A model generated the notes under the pieces. That model did no database searches. It was not told the DNA's origin and was given only the letters and a program-made list of their open reading frames with translations. Shown here piece after piece: positions 48,618 through 58,074 of a stretch of 64,000 nt of DNA. Location: assembly GCA_963806735.1 (NCBI GenBank), contig CAWEBE010000003.1:248001-312000 (forward strand), read 5' to 3'. The position numbers and the translations under genes were made by a program. The DNA comes from CADEFX01 sp963806735 (GTDB lineage Bacteria > Pseudomonadota > Alphaproteobacteria > Rhizobiales > Hyphomicrobiaceae). How positions within the stretch are numbered: the stretch's first letter is position 1; the number at the start of each line of letters is the position of its first letter.

Positions 48618-49583
48618 TCATTCCGCGCGGATGTTGAGCTGCCTGATGAGCTTGCCGTAGCGCTCGTGGTCCTTGCGCATGAGCTCTGCCAGCTCCTCAG
48701 GCGTGCCGGGGTTGGGCGACAGTGCCGTCTGCAGCAGGTGAGGTTTCAGGTCGGGCTCGCGGGCGATCTTGTTCATCTCCGCGGCCAGCTTCTGCACGAT
48801 GGGCTGCGGCGTACCTGCGGGGCCGAACATCGCAAACCAGACGAGGAAATCCAGCTCGGGATAGACCTCCTTCAGGATCGGCGTGTCGGGAAAATCCGGG
48901 CGCCGGTTGCGATCGAATACCGCCAGCAGCTTGGCCTTACCGGCCGTCACGTGCGGCATGGTGTTGGGATCGACGTGGATCTGCACGGTGCCGGCCAGGA
49001 AATCGGCCAGCAACTCGGCGCCGCCACGATACGGCACGTGCAGGATATCCATGCCGGCCGCGATCTTGAACAATTCGCAGATCAGGTGCCCGTAGGAGCC
49101 AACGCCGGCCGTGCCCCAGCTCAGCTTGCCGGGGTTCTGCTTGATATGTGCCACCAGCTCCTGGATCGACTTGGCGGGCACGGACGGGTGCACGGCAATG
49201 AGCATCGTGCCATCGGTGAACTGCGTGACCGGCACCAGGTCCTTGAACGGGTCGTATGGCGTCTTGCGCAGGTGCGGCAGGATGACGACGCTGAGCGAGG
49301 GCGTGACGACGAACGTGTATCCATCCGGCGGCGACTTCACTACTGCCTCGATGCCGAGGGCGCCGGAGGCGCCGCCCCGGTTCTCGATCACGACCTGCTG
49401 GCCGAGGCTGCGCGTTAGGCGCTCCGCGAACGGCCGCATGGAATTGTCGGCCGAGCCGCCGGGCGCGAAATTGACGATCACGCGGATTGTCTTCGTCGGC
49501 CAGGCTTGAGCTGCAGCGCCCGTGCTCAATGCCACGAGCATGCCAAGCGCCAGCGCGCCCGGCGACCATCGCCATAACGACAT
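48618..49583 (-). CDS. Bug/TctC family substrate-binding protein, orphan
   Basis: 321 residues: signal peptide (about 1-25, ALALGMLVALSTGAAAQ), then WPTKTIRVIVNFAPGGSADNSMRPFAERL, the Bug-family loop. VIENRGGASGALGIEAVVKSPPDGYT, PGKLSWGTAGVGSYGHLICELF and HVPYRGGAELLADFLAGTVQ follow. Bug proteins bind small carboxylates. No TctA/TctB gene lies nearby, as is common for these expanded binding proteins. GGGAGG precedes the ATG. Confidence 0.88.
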   Translation of the reverse strand: MSLWRWSPGALALGMLVALSTGAAAQAWPTKTIRVIVNFAPGGSADNSMRPFAERLTRSLGQQVVIENRGGASGALGIEAVVKSPPDGYTFVVTPSLSVVILPHLRKTPYDPFKDLVPVTQFTDGTMLIAVHPSVPAKSIQELVAHIKQNPGKLSWGTAGVGSYGHLICELFKIAAGMDILHVPYRGGAELLADFLAGTVQIHVDPNTMPHVTAGKAKLLAVFDRNRRPDFPDTPILKEVYPELDFLVWFAMFGPAGTPQPIVQKLAAEMNKIAREPDLKPHLLQTALSPNPGTPEELAELMRKDHERYGKLIRQLNIRAE

Positions 49584-49786
49584 GCATTCCTCCCGGTTTG
49601 GTTCTTGCTTATTGTTCTTCTCGCCGCCGTCCTTCGGGACGGTCGTACCTCACGATATCAGCAAACCATTGGGGCGGAAAAGTGCGATGGCTGACGGTGC
49701 CTTGACCGCCAGGTGGCGCAGGGGACTAGCGAGCGGCCGCCTTCTGTTTAGCCATCTCCACCTCCGTTCGGCGCAACCATCGTGCG

Positions 49787-50446
49787 CTACCGTTTGGCAG
49801 GTCGCACCGTCTGCATGTCGGGCTCCGTCATGTCGCCCGAACGGTACTCATGCAGCGCTTGAGTCAAGATTTGCAGCGACGACCACAGGAACAGGCCCGC
49901 CATAATTGCCGCGACGGTCAGGTCCGGCCATGCCGTGCTCGTGCCCCATACGCCCAGCGCGGCGATCATCACGGCAACGTTGCCTATGGCATCGTTGCGG
50001 GAGCACAGCCACACGGAGCGGACGTTGGCGTCACCATCCTTGTAGGGGAGTAGCAGGAGGACGCTCCCCACGTTGGCGGCCAACGCAAGGAAGCCGATGA
50101 TGCCCATGATGTCGGCGCGGGGCACGCCAAGGATCAGCACGTGGTAGGCGGTCGAGCCAAAGACCCATAGGCCCATCAAGGTCAGGCTGATCCCCTTGGC
50201 CAGCGCGGCCGTCGCTCGGATGCGCAGGCTCATGCCGATCACAGCGAGGCTGATGCCGTACGTGAGGGTATCGCCAAGGAAGTCCAGCGCATCCGCTTGC
50301 AGCGCCTGCGACCCCGCCAGCACGCCCGCGGCCAGCTCAACGACAAACATGGCCGCGTTAATGGCAATAACGAGCCACAGCGTGCGCTTATAGCGCGGAT
50401 CGAGCCCGTCGAATTTGGCGGCATGGCCGCAGCAGCTCGCGCTCAC
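49787..50446 (-). CDS. cation diffusion facilitator-like metal transporter
   Basis: 219 residues with about six membrane segments. It starts MSASCCGHAAKFDGLDPRYKRTLWLVIAINAAMFVVELAAGVLAGSQALQADALDFLGDTLTYG, the CDF TM1-TM2 region with an ADALDFLGD metal site in TM2. NDAIGNVAVMIAALGVW is the matching TM5 site. The cytosolic C-terminal domain is very short (about 20 residues), shorter than in standard CDFs. GTG start after AAGGAAC. It diverges from a MerR gene with a MerR-type operator between, so it is probably a metal-induced exporter. Confidence 0.83.
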   Translation of the reverse strand: MSASCCGHAAKFDGLDPRYKRTLWLVIAINAAMFVVELAAGVLAGSQALQADALDFLGDTLTYGISLAVIGMSLRIRATAALAKGISLTLMGLWVFGSTAYHVLILGVPRADIMGIIGFLALAANVGSVLLLLPYKDGDANVRSVWLCSRNDAIGNVAVMIAALGVWGTSTAWPDLTVAAIMAGLFLWSSLQILTQALHEYRSGDMTEPDMQTVRPAKR

Positions 50447-50478
50447 GATCTTGTTCCTTCAATCCATCATCCGTATAT

Positions 50479-50509
50479 GCTCTAGCACCTACAGTCGCTG
50501 TAGCTTCAA
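50479..50509 (-). promoter_or_regulatory. MerR-type promoter with 19-bp spacer and central dyad
   Basis: On the minus strand, TTGAAG (50504-50509) and TAGAGC (50479-50484) stand 19 bp apart. The spacer contains CTACAG-CGA-CTGTAG (50489-50503), a perfect inverted repeat. An over-long spacer holding the dyad is the hallmark of MerR-family activated promoters. The -10 match is weak. Confidence 0.7.
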
Positions 50510-50521
50510 GGGCAATTTCAC

Positions 50522-50941
50522 GTGGACTATTCGATAGGCGAATTGGCCAAGCGCGCTGGGTATGCCGTGCAGACGGTGCGCTACTACGAAAGCACCGGCC
50601 TGATGCCGCACCCGCCCCGCACCGAAGGCGGTCAGCGGCGATACGGAGCGGAGCACTTGAACCGACTGCTGTTCATCCGCCATGCCCGCGATCTGGGCTT
50701 TGAGGTTGAAAACATCCGCAGCCTGCTCGCGTTGGCTGCCGAGCCAGACCAATCATGCGCGGCCGTCGATGCCATCGCCAGGCAACACCTTGCTGCCATC
50801 AACGAGAAGATCGCAAAGCTGACCTCGCTCAAATCCGAAGTCCAGCGGATGCTGAGGGCATGCGCGAAGGGCAGCATCGCGGAGTGCAACGTGATAGGGG
50901 CCCTGGCCAATCATCATCATTGCCAGCATGGAAGGCACTAG
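50522..50941 (+). CDS. MerR family metal-responsive regulator (CadR/PbrR-like)
   Basis: 139 residues: HTH (YSIGELAKRAGYAVQTVRYYESTGLMPHPPRTEGGQRRYG), then a dimerisation coiled coil. The metal loop region CAAVDAIARQHL has the conserved Cys near residue 79, with others in RACAKGSIAECNVI. The C-terminal tail HHHCQHGRH could bind metal. The group senses Cd, Pb, Zn or Cu; the exact metal is not certain. GTG start. Divergent from the CDF gene and followed within 1 nt by the DUF411 gene. Confidence 0.87.
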   Translation: MDYSIGELAKRAGYAVQTVRYYESTGLMPHPPRTEGGQRRYGAEHLNRLLFIRHARDLGFEVENIRSLLALAAEPDQSCAAVDAIARQHLAAINEKIAKLTSLKSEVQRMLRACAKGSIAECNVIGALANHHHCQHGRH

Positions 50942-50942
50942 C

Positions 50943-51392
50943 ATGCTGCCAAACTCGAGGATCGTTGCCGTTGCTGCTCTGGCATATGCCATCGCAGGAG
51001 CACCGAGTGCGATGGCTCAAGACATCGAGGTTTTCAAGTCGGAGAGTTGCGCTTGTTGCGAGCTTTGGGTGAAGCACCTGCAAAGCAACGGCTTCGCCGC
51101 CAAGGGGAAGAACGTCAGCCTTGGTGAACTGGCGCGCCTGAGAGCGCGCGCAGGCCTGCGGCCCGAGCTGCAATCCTGCCACACAGGACGTGTCGCCGGA
51201 TACCTGATCGAGGGCCATGTCCCGGCGAGCGACGTGAAACGCCTGCTGGCGGAGAAACCAGACGCCATTGGGCTCAGCGTTCCGGGCATGCCGCTTGGGT
51301 CGCCGGGCATGGAGGCAGGCGACCAGCGCGAGCCCTACGAGGTCTTGTTGGTCAAGCGCGACGGTACGACGGAGGTATTCGCCCGGCATTAA
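50943..51392 (+). CDS. DUF411 periplasmic metal-binding protein
   Basis: About 149 residues with an N-terminal signal peptide (RIVAVAALAYAIAGAPSAMAQ). It continues IEVFKSESCACCELWVKHLQSNGFAAK, where CACC stands in the DUF411 CxCC motif. LQSCHTGRVAGYLIEGHVPASDVKRLL follows, with the conserved His/Cys. DUF411 proteins accompany copper and other heavy-metal resistance genes. An ATG at 50928, overlapping the merR end, is also possible. With the CDF and MerR genes it forms a compact metal cassette. Confidence 0.85.
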   Translation: MLPNSRIVAVAALAYAIAGAPSAMAQDIEVFKSESCACCELWVKHLQSNGFAAKGKNVSLGELARLRARAGLRPELQSCHTGRVAGYLIEGHVPASDVKRLLAEKPDAIGLSVPGMPLGSPGMEAGDQREPYEVLLVKRDGTTEVFARH

Positions 51393-51429
51393 GTCCCGGT
51401 GATTTCTTCCGTGTAAAAGTGATCACGCT

Positions 51430-52635
51430 CTAGCCCGCCGCCGGCGTCTTTACCTGCGCCGGCATGGCGTTGCCGTAGCGGTCGCGGAACGCCGCCGTCT
51501 CGATCTCCTCGAGTTGGATCTCGCCGGCCATCACTTTGGCCTTCCATGCCTCCTGCGCCGCGTGATTTCCCTGGAGCTCCGGCATCACGTCCTTGGCGAA
51601 CAGCTCCAGCAACTCGCAGATGTGCTCGTGGGCATTCTTGCCGGCCTGGTTGAGCAGGATCACCTGGTCGATGTGCGAGGTCTCGAACTTGGCGAGTTTG
51701 CGCCGCAGCGTCTCCGGCGAGCCGATCAGCCCGCCGCGCAGCGCCGCCTCCTGCGCCGCCGGGTTGGCGCGCTTCCAGGCGTTGTACTCGTCCCACATGT
51801 TGACTGCGCCCGGAGCTGGCCGCTGCCGGTTGCTCTGCGCGCCATAGAAGCGCAGCGCGAACTGGAAGAACGTGGCCCCGTCCGCACGCTGGCGCGCCTC
51901 CTCGTCGGTCTTGGCGCACATGAAGAAGCTGACCAGCGCGATGTTCGGATTGACGGTATAGTCGGCGAGCTTCTTCAGCCGCTTGGTCATGGCGTTGTAG
52001 TAGGCATGCACCCAGGCGTGCGCCGCGTCCGCGCTGACGAACTGAAAGCCGAGCGCACCCAGCCCGCAGCGGCCCGCCCGCTCGATGGTGTCGAGCTGAG
52101 AGCACGCCATCCACAGCGGCGGATGCGGCTTCTGGATCGGTTTCGGCACCACGTTGCGCAGCGGAATGTTGAAATACTTGCCGTGATGCTCGCTGCCGCC
52201 CGCCTTGAACATGGGCATGATCGCCTGCACGGCTTCCTCGAACACCTCGCGCTTGTCCTCCATCGAGCGGCCGAACGGCTCCAGCTCCGTGATCGACGCG
52301 CTCTCGCCCATGCCGAACTCGCAGCGCCCGTTGCTGAGCAGGTCTAGCACCGCCACGCGCTCGGCGACGCGTGCGGGATGGTTGGTGGTGAGCTGTAGGA
52401 TACCGTGGCCGAGGCGGATGTTCTTGGTGCGCTGGCTTGCCGCGCCGAGGAAGGATTCAGGCGCCGGGCAGTGTGAGTATTCCTCGAGGAAATGGTGCTC
52501 CACCATCCAGGCGTAGTCGTAGCCGAGCTTGTCGGCGAGATCGACCTGTGTGAGCGCGTCCTGATAGAGCTTCAGCTCGCCGCCCGCCTCCCACGGCCGC
52601 GGCAGCTGCAACTCGTAGAACAATCCGAACTTCAT
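51430..52635 (-). CDS. LLM class flavin-dependent oxidoreductase 3
   Basis: 401 residues of the luciferase-like fold: LGYDYAWMVEHHFLEEYSHCPAPESFLGAASQRTKNIRLGHGILQLTTNHPARVAERVAVLDLLSNGRCEFGMGESASITELEPFG, then HPPLWMACSQLDTIERAGRCGLGALGF. VEHHFLEEYSHCP is typical of the longer FMN-type monooxygenase-like members. The C-terminal extension (about 330-401) is helical and uncommon. GGGAGAGAAACGC precedes the start. An F420 or FMN cofactor is possible. Confidence 0.85.
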   Translation of the reverse strand: MKFGLFYELQLPRPWEAGGELKLYQDALTQVDLADKLGYDYAWMVEHHFLEEYSHCPAPESFLGAASQRTKNIRLGHGILQLTTNHPARVAERVAVLDLLSNGRCEFGMGESASITELEPFGRSMEDKREVFEEAVQAIMPMFKAGGSEHHGKYFNIPLRNVVPKPIQKPHPPLWMACSQLDTIERAGRCGLGALGFQFVSADAAHAWVHAYYNAMTKRLKKLADYTVNPNIALVSFFMCAKTDEEARQRADGATFFQFALRFYGAQSNRQRPAPGAVNMWDEYNAWKRANPAAQEAALRGGLIGSPETLRRKLAKFETSHIDQVILLNQAGKNAHEHICELLELFAKDVMPELQGNHAAQEAWKAKVMAGEIQLEEIETAAFRDRYGNAMPAQVKTPAAG

Positions 52636-52747
52636 TGCGTTTCTCTCCCGTCGATCCGATCAGAGTTTCCCACTTTCCCTTCTCCCCATTCCCTCGGGGC
52701 GAGCGACCTCCGCAGGCGTAGCGAACGTGTGGTCCTTTTGACAAGCC

Positions 52748-53176
52748 TTATGCGATGGAAAGATCGCCCCAGCTCGCAACGCGGGCGATGCGTAGCGCGA
52801 TCACAGGGTGGTGCGCGATCTGCATGGTTGCATATTGCGGATAGCGCTCAATCAGCACCGCCTGCGCCGCGTCGTGCTCGGCACCGGCTTCGAGAATCTC
52901 GGCGGGGCCGCGCAGCATGACCCAGCCGAGGCGGCTCCAGTCCTCGTCGTAGCGATCGGCGACAAAAGCCGTGGCCGCGTTCTCCAGGATATTGCGCACG
53001 CGCTTGAGGCGCATGCCGGCGGCGTGCTTCGGCTTCTCGTCTATGCTGACGTAAAGTGTGTCGTGCAAGATGGTGAAGCCCACGGGCACGACGTGCGGCG
53101 CGCCGTGGCGGTCGGCCGTTGCCAGGCGGCCGATCCGTTGATCGAGAAGGAAAGTGCGCTCGCGGTCTGTGAGCAT
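52748..53176 (-). CDS. PPOX class protein, Rv0121-like F420-dependent type
   Basis: 142 residues of the split-barrel flavin-binding fold. MLTDRERTFLLDQRIGRLATADRHGAPHVVPVGFTILHDTLYVSIDEKPKH closely matches the TIGR03668 group (Rv0121 family) that in mycobacteria is assigned to F420-dependent enzymes. RLGWVMLRGPAEIL follows. Members reduce substrates with F420H2 or act in F420/flavin binding; the substrate is unknown. Its location in the F420/LLM region supports the assignment. Confidence 0.82.
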   Translation of the reverse strand: MLTDRERTFLLDQRIGRLATADRHGAPHVVPVGFTILHDTLYVSIDEKPKHAAGMRLKRVRNILENAATAFVADRYDEDWSRLGWVMLRGPAEILEAGAEHDAAQAVLIERYPQYATMQIAHHPVIALRIARVASWGDLSIA

Positions 53177-53239
53177 GCCTGGCTCCGCTCCGGTGATACG
53201 CGACTATAAGCTTGGCGTATCACCGGCGCGAGCGCGCAG

Positions 53240-53692
53240 TCAGAGATCGATGCGCTCCGCCGCTACCGCTTTGCGCTCGGTCATGTTGAAGCGGCCCGCA
53301 TAGATCGGCTTCTCGGCCGTGGTCGGGCCAGGATACTGCACGATGAGGATCTGGCCGCCCGTCTCCGTCTTGAACTCGCCTTCGAAATGCGGATCGGGGT
53401 GGAACAGCATGGTGCCGGGCCGATGGCTCTCGCCGTCGATGACGAACGTACCTTCCAGGATGTACCAGACCTGCGCAAACCCGTGATAATGCTCAGGATG
53501 ATAGGCGCCGGGCTCGAGGCGCAGGATACCCGCATTGGGCTCCGTGGGGCGCTCAGGCCGCGGGTGGAACAGCATCTTGCCGGTCTCGCCCGGCCAGCGG
53601 ATGGTTTCCCACTCCACATCATCCATATGGCGGGCCTCGTAGGGCAGATGATCCTTGCGGGAGGCTTCCCGTGTCGGTTTCAGATCGGTCAT
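53240..53692 (-). CDS. cupin domain protein
   Basis: 150 residues of one cupin barrel: PNAGILRLEPGAYHPEHYHGFAQVWYILEGTFVIDGESHRPGTMLFHPDPHFEGEFKTETGGQILIVQY. HPEHYHG and the Glu in the first motif and PHFEG in the second supply plausible metal ligands. Its start ATG overlaps the stop of the regulator (TGATG), so the two are translationally coupled and likely act in one pathway. The reaction is unknown. Confidence 0.82.
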   Translation of the reverse strand: MTDLKPTREASRKDHLPYEARHMDDVEWETIRWPGETGKMLFHPRPERPTEPNAGILRLEPGAYHPEHYHGFAQVWYILEGTFVIDGESHRPGTMLFHPDPHFEGEFKTETGGQILIVQYPGPTTAEKPIYAGRFNMTERKAVAAERIDL

Positions 53693-54371
53693 CACGCTTC
53701 CTCCTTTGCTCTTTCCATCTTGGCTTTGGGCGTCACGATCTCCCTGCTGCGCGGCAGCGCCCGCCACCACTCCATCGACGTGGGCGTATGCCCGGGCCGT
53801 GCCACCGTCATGAGGACGATCGCTGCTGAAGTGCCGAGATTGTCGACGCGATGTGGTTGCTCCGCCGCGAACATGATGCCGTCGCCGGTCTTTGAGGTGA
53901 AACCGCTCGGCGCCGACGAAGAAGGCGATCTCGCCGGATAGAACGAAGCAGTGCTCCTGCCCCGGATGGGAAACCATCAGCTTCATGCGCGCCTTGGGCG
54001 GGAACACGAGCTGGAACACATCCATGTTGTCGTTAGGCGCGTTGCCGGCGAGGCGCTTCCAGCGATAGCCCGAGGTCGCGATGAGCGCGGCCTTCTCTGC
54101 GGATCGATGCACGGCGACTAGGGTGCGCGCTGGACGTGTGCCGTCCTCGAACAGATCCTGCATCGACAGGCCGAGCTTGTCCGCAAGCTGGACAAGGCTG
54201 GCAACGGACGCCGAGGCAAGCCCGCGCTCCAGACGCGACAGGAAGGCTTCGGAGAGACCGGCCTCTTTCGCCAAGTGCCGACAGCGTGTAGCCGCGCTCC
54301 AGCCGGAGCCCGCGGATGCGCTCGCCGATGCGCGTGGTGACAGAAGAGATCTTGTCGATCTTGCGGGACAT
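53692..54371 (-). CDS. XRE family regulator with cupin sensor domain, two frameshifts
   Basis: N-terminal HTH: ERIRGLRLERGYTLSALG, then after a shift at about 54271 LAKEAGLSEAFLSRLERGLASASVASLVQLADKLGLSMQDLF. The cupin sensor follows (MKLMVSHPGQEHCFVLSGEIAFFVGAERFHLK). After a second shift at about 53890 comes a TGDGIMFAAEQPHRVDNLGTSAAIVLMTV stretch, ending KMERAKEEA. Each break is one extra base. The joined protein is about 225 residues, normal for MerR-independent XRE-cupin regulators. It sits beside its own candidate operators (54392-54429). Confidence 0.82.
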
Positions 54372-54391
54372 GGCATGGGATCATAGGCATC

Positions 54392-54429
54392 CTTGCATGA
54401 TTGGCAAGTTAGCTTGCATAGAAGGCAAG
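54392..54429. promoter_or_regulatory. tandem candidate operators CTTGC-N7-GCAAG
   Basis: CTTGC-N7-GCAAG occurs twice, at 54392-54408 and 54413-54429, with centres 21 bp apart (two helical turns). Together they also form the longer pair GGCATCCTTGC/GCAAGGATGCC (54386-54396 and 54425-54435). They lie between the XRE-cupin gene and the divergent LLM gene, so the regulator probably controls both. Confidence 0.65.
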
Positions 54430-54521
54430 GATGCCGGGCGTTTGCCAATCAGCAATGCGCCTTGTGCAACGCCCGCGCCCCGTGCACGAATGGACAAGGC
54501 GATGAGCAAGGGAGAAACGCC

Positions 54522-55559
<1,038 letters not shown>

Positions 55560-55589
55560 TGCAAAGTCGAACCGCTCCCAAGTGTTATC

Positions 55590-55606
55590 CTCGGACTAAG
55601 TCCGAG
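55590..55606. repeat. short palindrome CTCGGACTAAGTCCGAG downstream of an LLM gene
   Basis: Perfect 8-bp arms with one central base, 31 nt beyond the LLM 4 stop. Shares the GGACTWAGTCC core with 39948-39958. Without a U-tract; a protein site or weak terminator is possible. Confidence 0.4.
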
Positions 55607-55713
55607 AATCGAGCATCAGAAGGCGCGGCGCGCTTGTGACCCGGAATTCGGATCGCTCGAGGACGAACAAGGCAACAGTAGTCAGGGGTTTCCGATGACC
55701 GGAGGGAAACGCC

Positions 55714-56653
55714 ATGACGCTACGCCTCGGATATCTGCTGCCCACTCGCGAGGCCGTGATGGCGGGCCAACCGGAGGCGCGTCCGCTGCTGGAGCTGGCG
55801 GAGCACGCAGAGCGATTGGGTCTCGAATTCAATCTGGATCGGGGATTCGCTGCTGGCGCGGCCCAGGCACGATCCGCTGACCTTGCTGGCCGCCGTGGCC
55901 GCGCGCACCGAGCGTTGCGAGATCGGCACCGCCGTGCTCTTGCCTGTGTTGCGCAATCCGGTGGTGCTGGCGCATCAGATGGCGACTATCGACCAGGTTG
56001 CGCAGGGTCGGCTCATCCTCGGCGTCGGCATCGCGCGTGACGTGCCGAGCATCCGGGCCGAATTTGCTGCGGCGGGCGTGCCGTTCGAGAGCCGGGTTGG
56101 GCGCATGCTGGAAGGGCTGCGGCTGTGCCGGGCGTTGTGGAGCGGCAAGGCGGTGGACTGGGACGGGCGCTGGCCGGTGAGGGCGGGCGTGCTCGGGCCG
56201 GTGCCGCATCGCGCGGGCGGACCGCCGATCTGGCTGGCCGGCTCCCTCCCGGCAAGCCTCGACCGCATCGCCCGCGAGTTCGACGGCTGGATGCCGAACG
56301 ACGGTGACGCCGCCGAGTGGGGCCAGCGTTGGGCCGATCTCAAGGCACGGACAAAGACTGCCGGACGCGATCCGGATGCGCTGACGGGATCGGTCTATCT
56401 GACAGTGGCCGTGGACGAGGATGCGGAAAAGGCCGATGTGCGGCTCAACGCCTACCTGGAGCAGTATTACGACGCTCCCGCGGCGGTGATGCGGCGTCGG
56501 CAAGTCTGTTATGCGGGACCGATTGCAGGGCTGACCGAATGGCTGCAAGGCTATGCTACGGCGGGGGCCCAACACCTGATCGTGCGCTGCGCCGGCGATC
56601 ACGAGCGGCACCTGGGCATCTTGGCAGCGCTCAAGGCAAAGCTCATGTCCTGA
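55714..56653 (+). CDS. LLM class F420-dependent oxidoreductase 5, frameshifted
   Basis: Starts MTLRLGYLLPTREAVMAGQPEARPLLELAEHAERLGLE. After a break at about 55828 (one extra T in GAATTC) it continues one frame over as SIWIGDSLLARPRHDPLTLLAAVAARTERCEIGTAVLLPVLRNPVVLAHQMATIDQVAQGRLILGVGIARDVPSIRAEFAAAGVPF. The restored WIGDSLLARPRHDP block is the usual LLM active-site loop, so the shift looks technical. Joined length is about 312 residues. The N-terminal YLLPTRE and the loop resemble actinobacterial F420 enzymes. The substrate is unknown. Confidence 0.82.
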
Positions 56654-57066
56654 TAAAGCATCGTTGGCTGCCGCAACTGGCTCTGGGTCCCGGACAACCG
56701 CACGGAACTCCTATTCTGTCAGATCGACACGCCGTGGCCGTGCGGTTTCTGGGATGACACCATTGGGTGCGGCTGTGCCTCCGCAAGACCTGTCATCCCG
56801 GGCAAGCGCGGGCCGGTGCGATGTTTATCATGCCCTGCGTGCTTTCCCGCGCGAGACCCGGGACCCAGGGTCCGGTGCCGCAGCCAACGCCAACCGCTCG
56901 TCGTCTGCCGGAGTGGTTACTGTTGCTCGTCGGGTTCCTCCGGCCACACTTCTCTTTCCACGGTTCGTGGACTTGCATGCTTGTGGCTGAGCCGCTGCAC
57001 TCGACGTAGATGCTGAGAACAACTGCTGCGATAATGTAGATTGCAGCTCGACCACGGAGAACGACA
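56654..57066. repeat. gene-free region with a CCCGGG repeat before the F420 operon
   Basis: 413 nt. TGTCATCCCGGGCAAGCGCG (about 56789-56808) and CCCGCGCGAGACCCGGGACC (about 56848-56867) look like the two ends of a short dispersed CCCGGG-type repeat seen in many alphaproteobacteria. No supported gene. The stretch just before the fgd-like TTG start should hold the operon promoter. Confidence 0.4.
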
Positions 57067-58074
57067 TTGGCGCTGACACTCGGATACAAGGCCTCGGCCG
57101 AGCAGTTCGGACCCTCAGAGCTGCTGGACTATTCCTGCCTGGCGGAAAAGCTGGGCTTCAACTCGGTGTTCATCAGCGATCACTTCCAGCCCTGGCGGCA
57201 TACGGGCGGACATGCGCCGTTCTCGCTGACATGGCTCGGCGCACTGGGCGCACGCACGGAGCGCATCGTCATGGGCACCAGCGTGCTGACACCCACGTTT
57301 CGCACGCATCCCTCGATCGTGGCGCAGGCGTTCGGCACGTTGGGCGCCATGTTTCCGGGCCGCGTGATCCTCGGCATCGGCACCGGCAAATCGTTGAACG
57401 AGGTGCCCGCCACCGGCATGCCATGGCCGGAGATGAAGGAGCGCTTCGCCCGCATGCGCGAGGCGGTCACTCTCATTCGCAAGCTGTGGAGCGAGGAGCG
57501 CGTGTCGTTCCATGGCGAATTCTACAAGACCGAGAACGCCACCATCTACGACCGGCCGGACAAGCCCGTGCCGATCTACGTGGCGGCAGCCGGACCGCAG
57601 GTCGCCAAGTATGCGGGCCGCGCCGGGGACGGGTTCATCTGCACCAGCGGCAAGGCGCCGACGCTCTATACCGAGACCCTGCTGCCGAACGTCGCTGCCG
57701 GCATCGAAGCGAGCGGGCGGTCCGGCGATGGCTACGACCGGATGATCGAGATGAAAGTCTCCTTCGATACCGATCGGCAGCGGGCCATGAACGATACGCG
57801 GCATTGGGCGGCGCTGGCGCTGAAGCCCGAGGAGAAAATGTCGGTTGAGGATCCGCTGGAGATGGAAAAGCTGTCGGACGCGCTGCCCGTGGAGCGCGCA
57901 GCCTCGCGCTGGATCGTCTCGACCGACCCCGACGAGCATGTGGAGAAGATCGGCAGCTACGTCGCGCTCGGCTTCAAGCATCTCGTCTTCCATGCGCCGG
58001 GACCCGATCAGAAACGGTTCCTCGAGCTGTACGCCGAGCAGGTTCTGCCGCGCCTGCGCAAGAGGTTCGGGTGA
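57067..58074 (+). CDS. F420-dependent glucose-6-phosphate dehydrogenase-like LLM protein
   Basis: 335 residues. Throughout its length it follows mycobacterial Fgd1 as I recall it: LTLGYKASAEQFGPSELLDYSCLAE, ISDHFQPWRHTGGHAPFSLTWLGALGARTERIVMGTSVLTPTFRTHPSIVAQAFGTLG, ILGIGTGKSLNEV, AKYAGRAGDGFICTSGKAP and LVFHAPGPDQKRFLELY. SDHFQPW carries the F420-binding His-Phe, and GTGKSLNEV and the Lys near the phosphate pocket fit glucose-6-phosphate. Likely reduces F420 for the cluster. TTG start; its stop overlaps cofE, so it is the first gene of the operon. Confidence 0.85.
   Translation: MALTLGYKASAEQFGPSELLDYSCLAEKLGFNSVFISDHFQPWRHTGGHAPFSLTWLGALGARTERIVMGTSVLTPTFRTHPSIVAQAFGTLGAMFPGRVILGIGTGKSLNEVPATGMPWPEMKERFARMREAVTLIRKLWSEERVSFHGEFYKTENATIYDRPDKPVPIYVAAAGPQVAKYAGRAGDGFICTSGKAPTLYTETLLPNVAAGIEASGRSGDGYDRMIEMKVSFDTDRQRAMNDTRHWAALALKPEEKMSVEDPLEMEKLSDALPVERAASRWIVSTDPDEHVEKIGSYVALGFKHLVFHAPGPDQKRFLELYAEQVLPRLRKRFG

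Noticed and set aside
55825..55830. EcoRI-like GAATTC as a cloning junction
   Set aside because: Reading continues correctly on both sides once one T is removed, so there is no joined foreign sequence.
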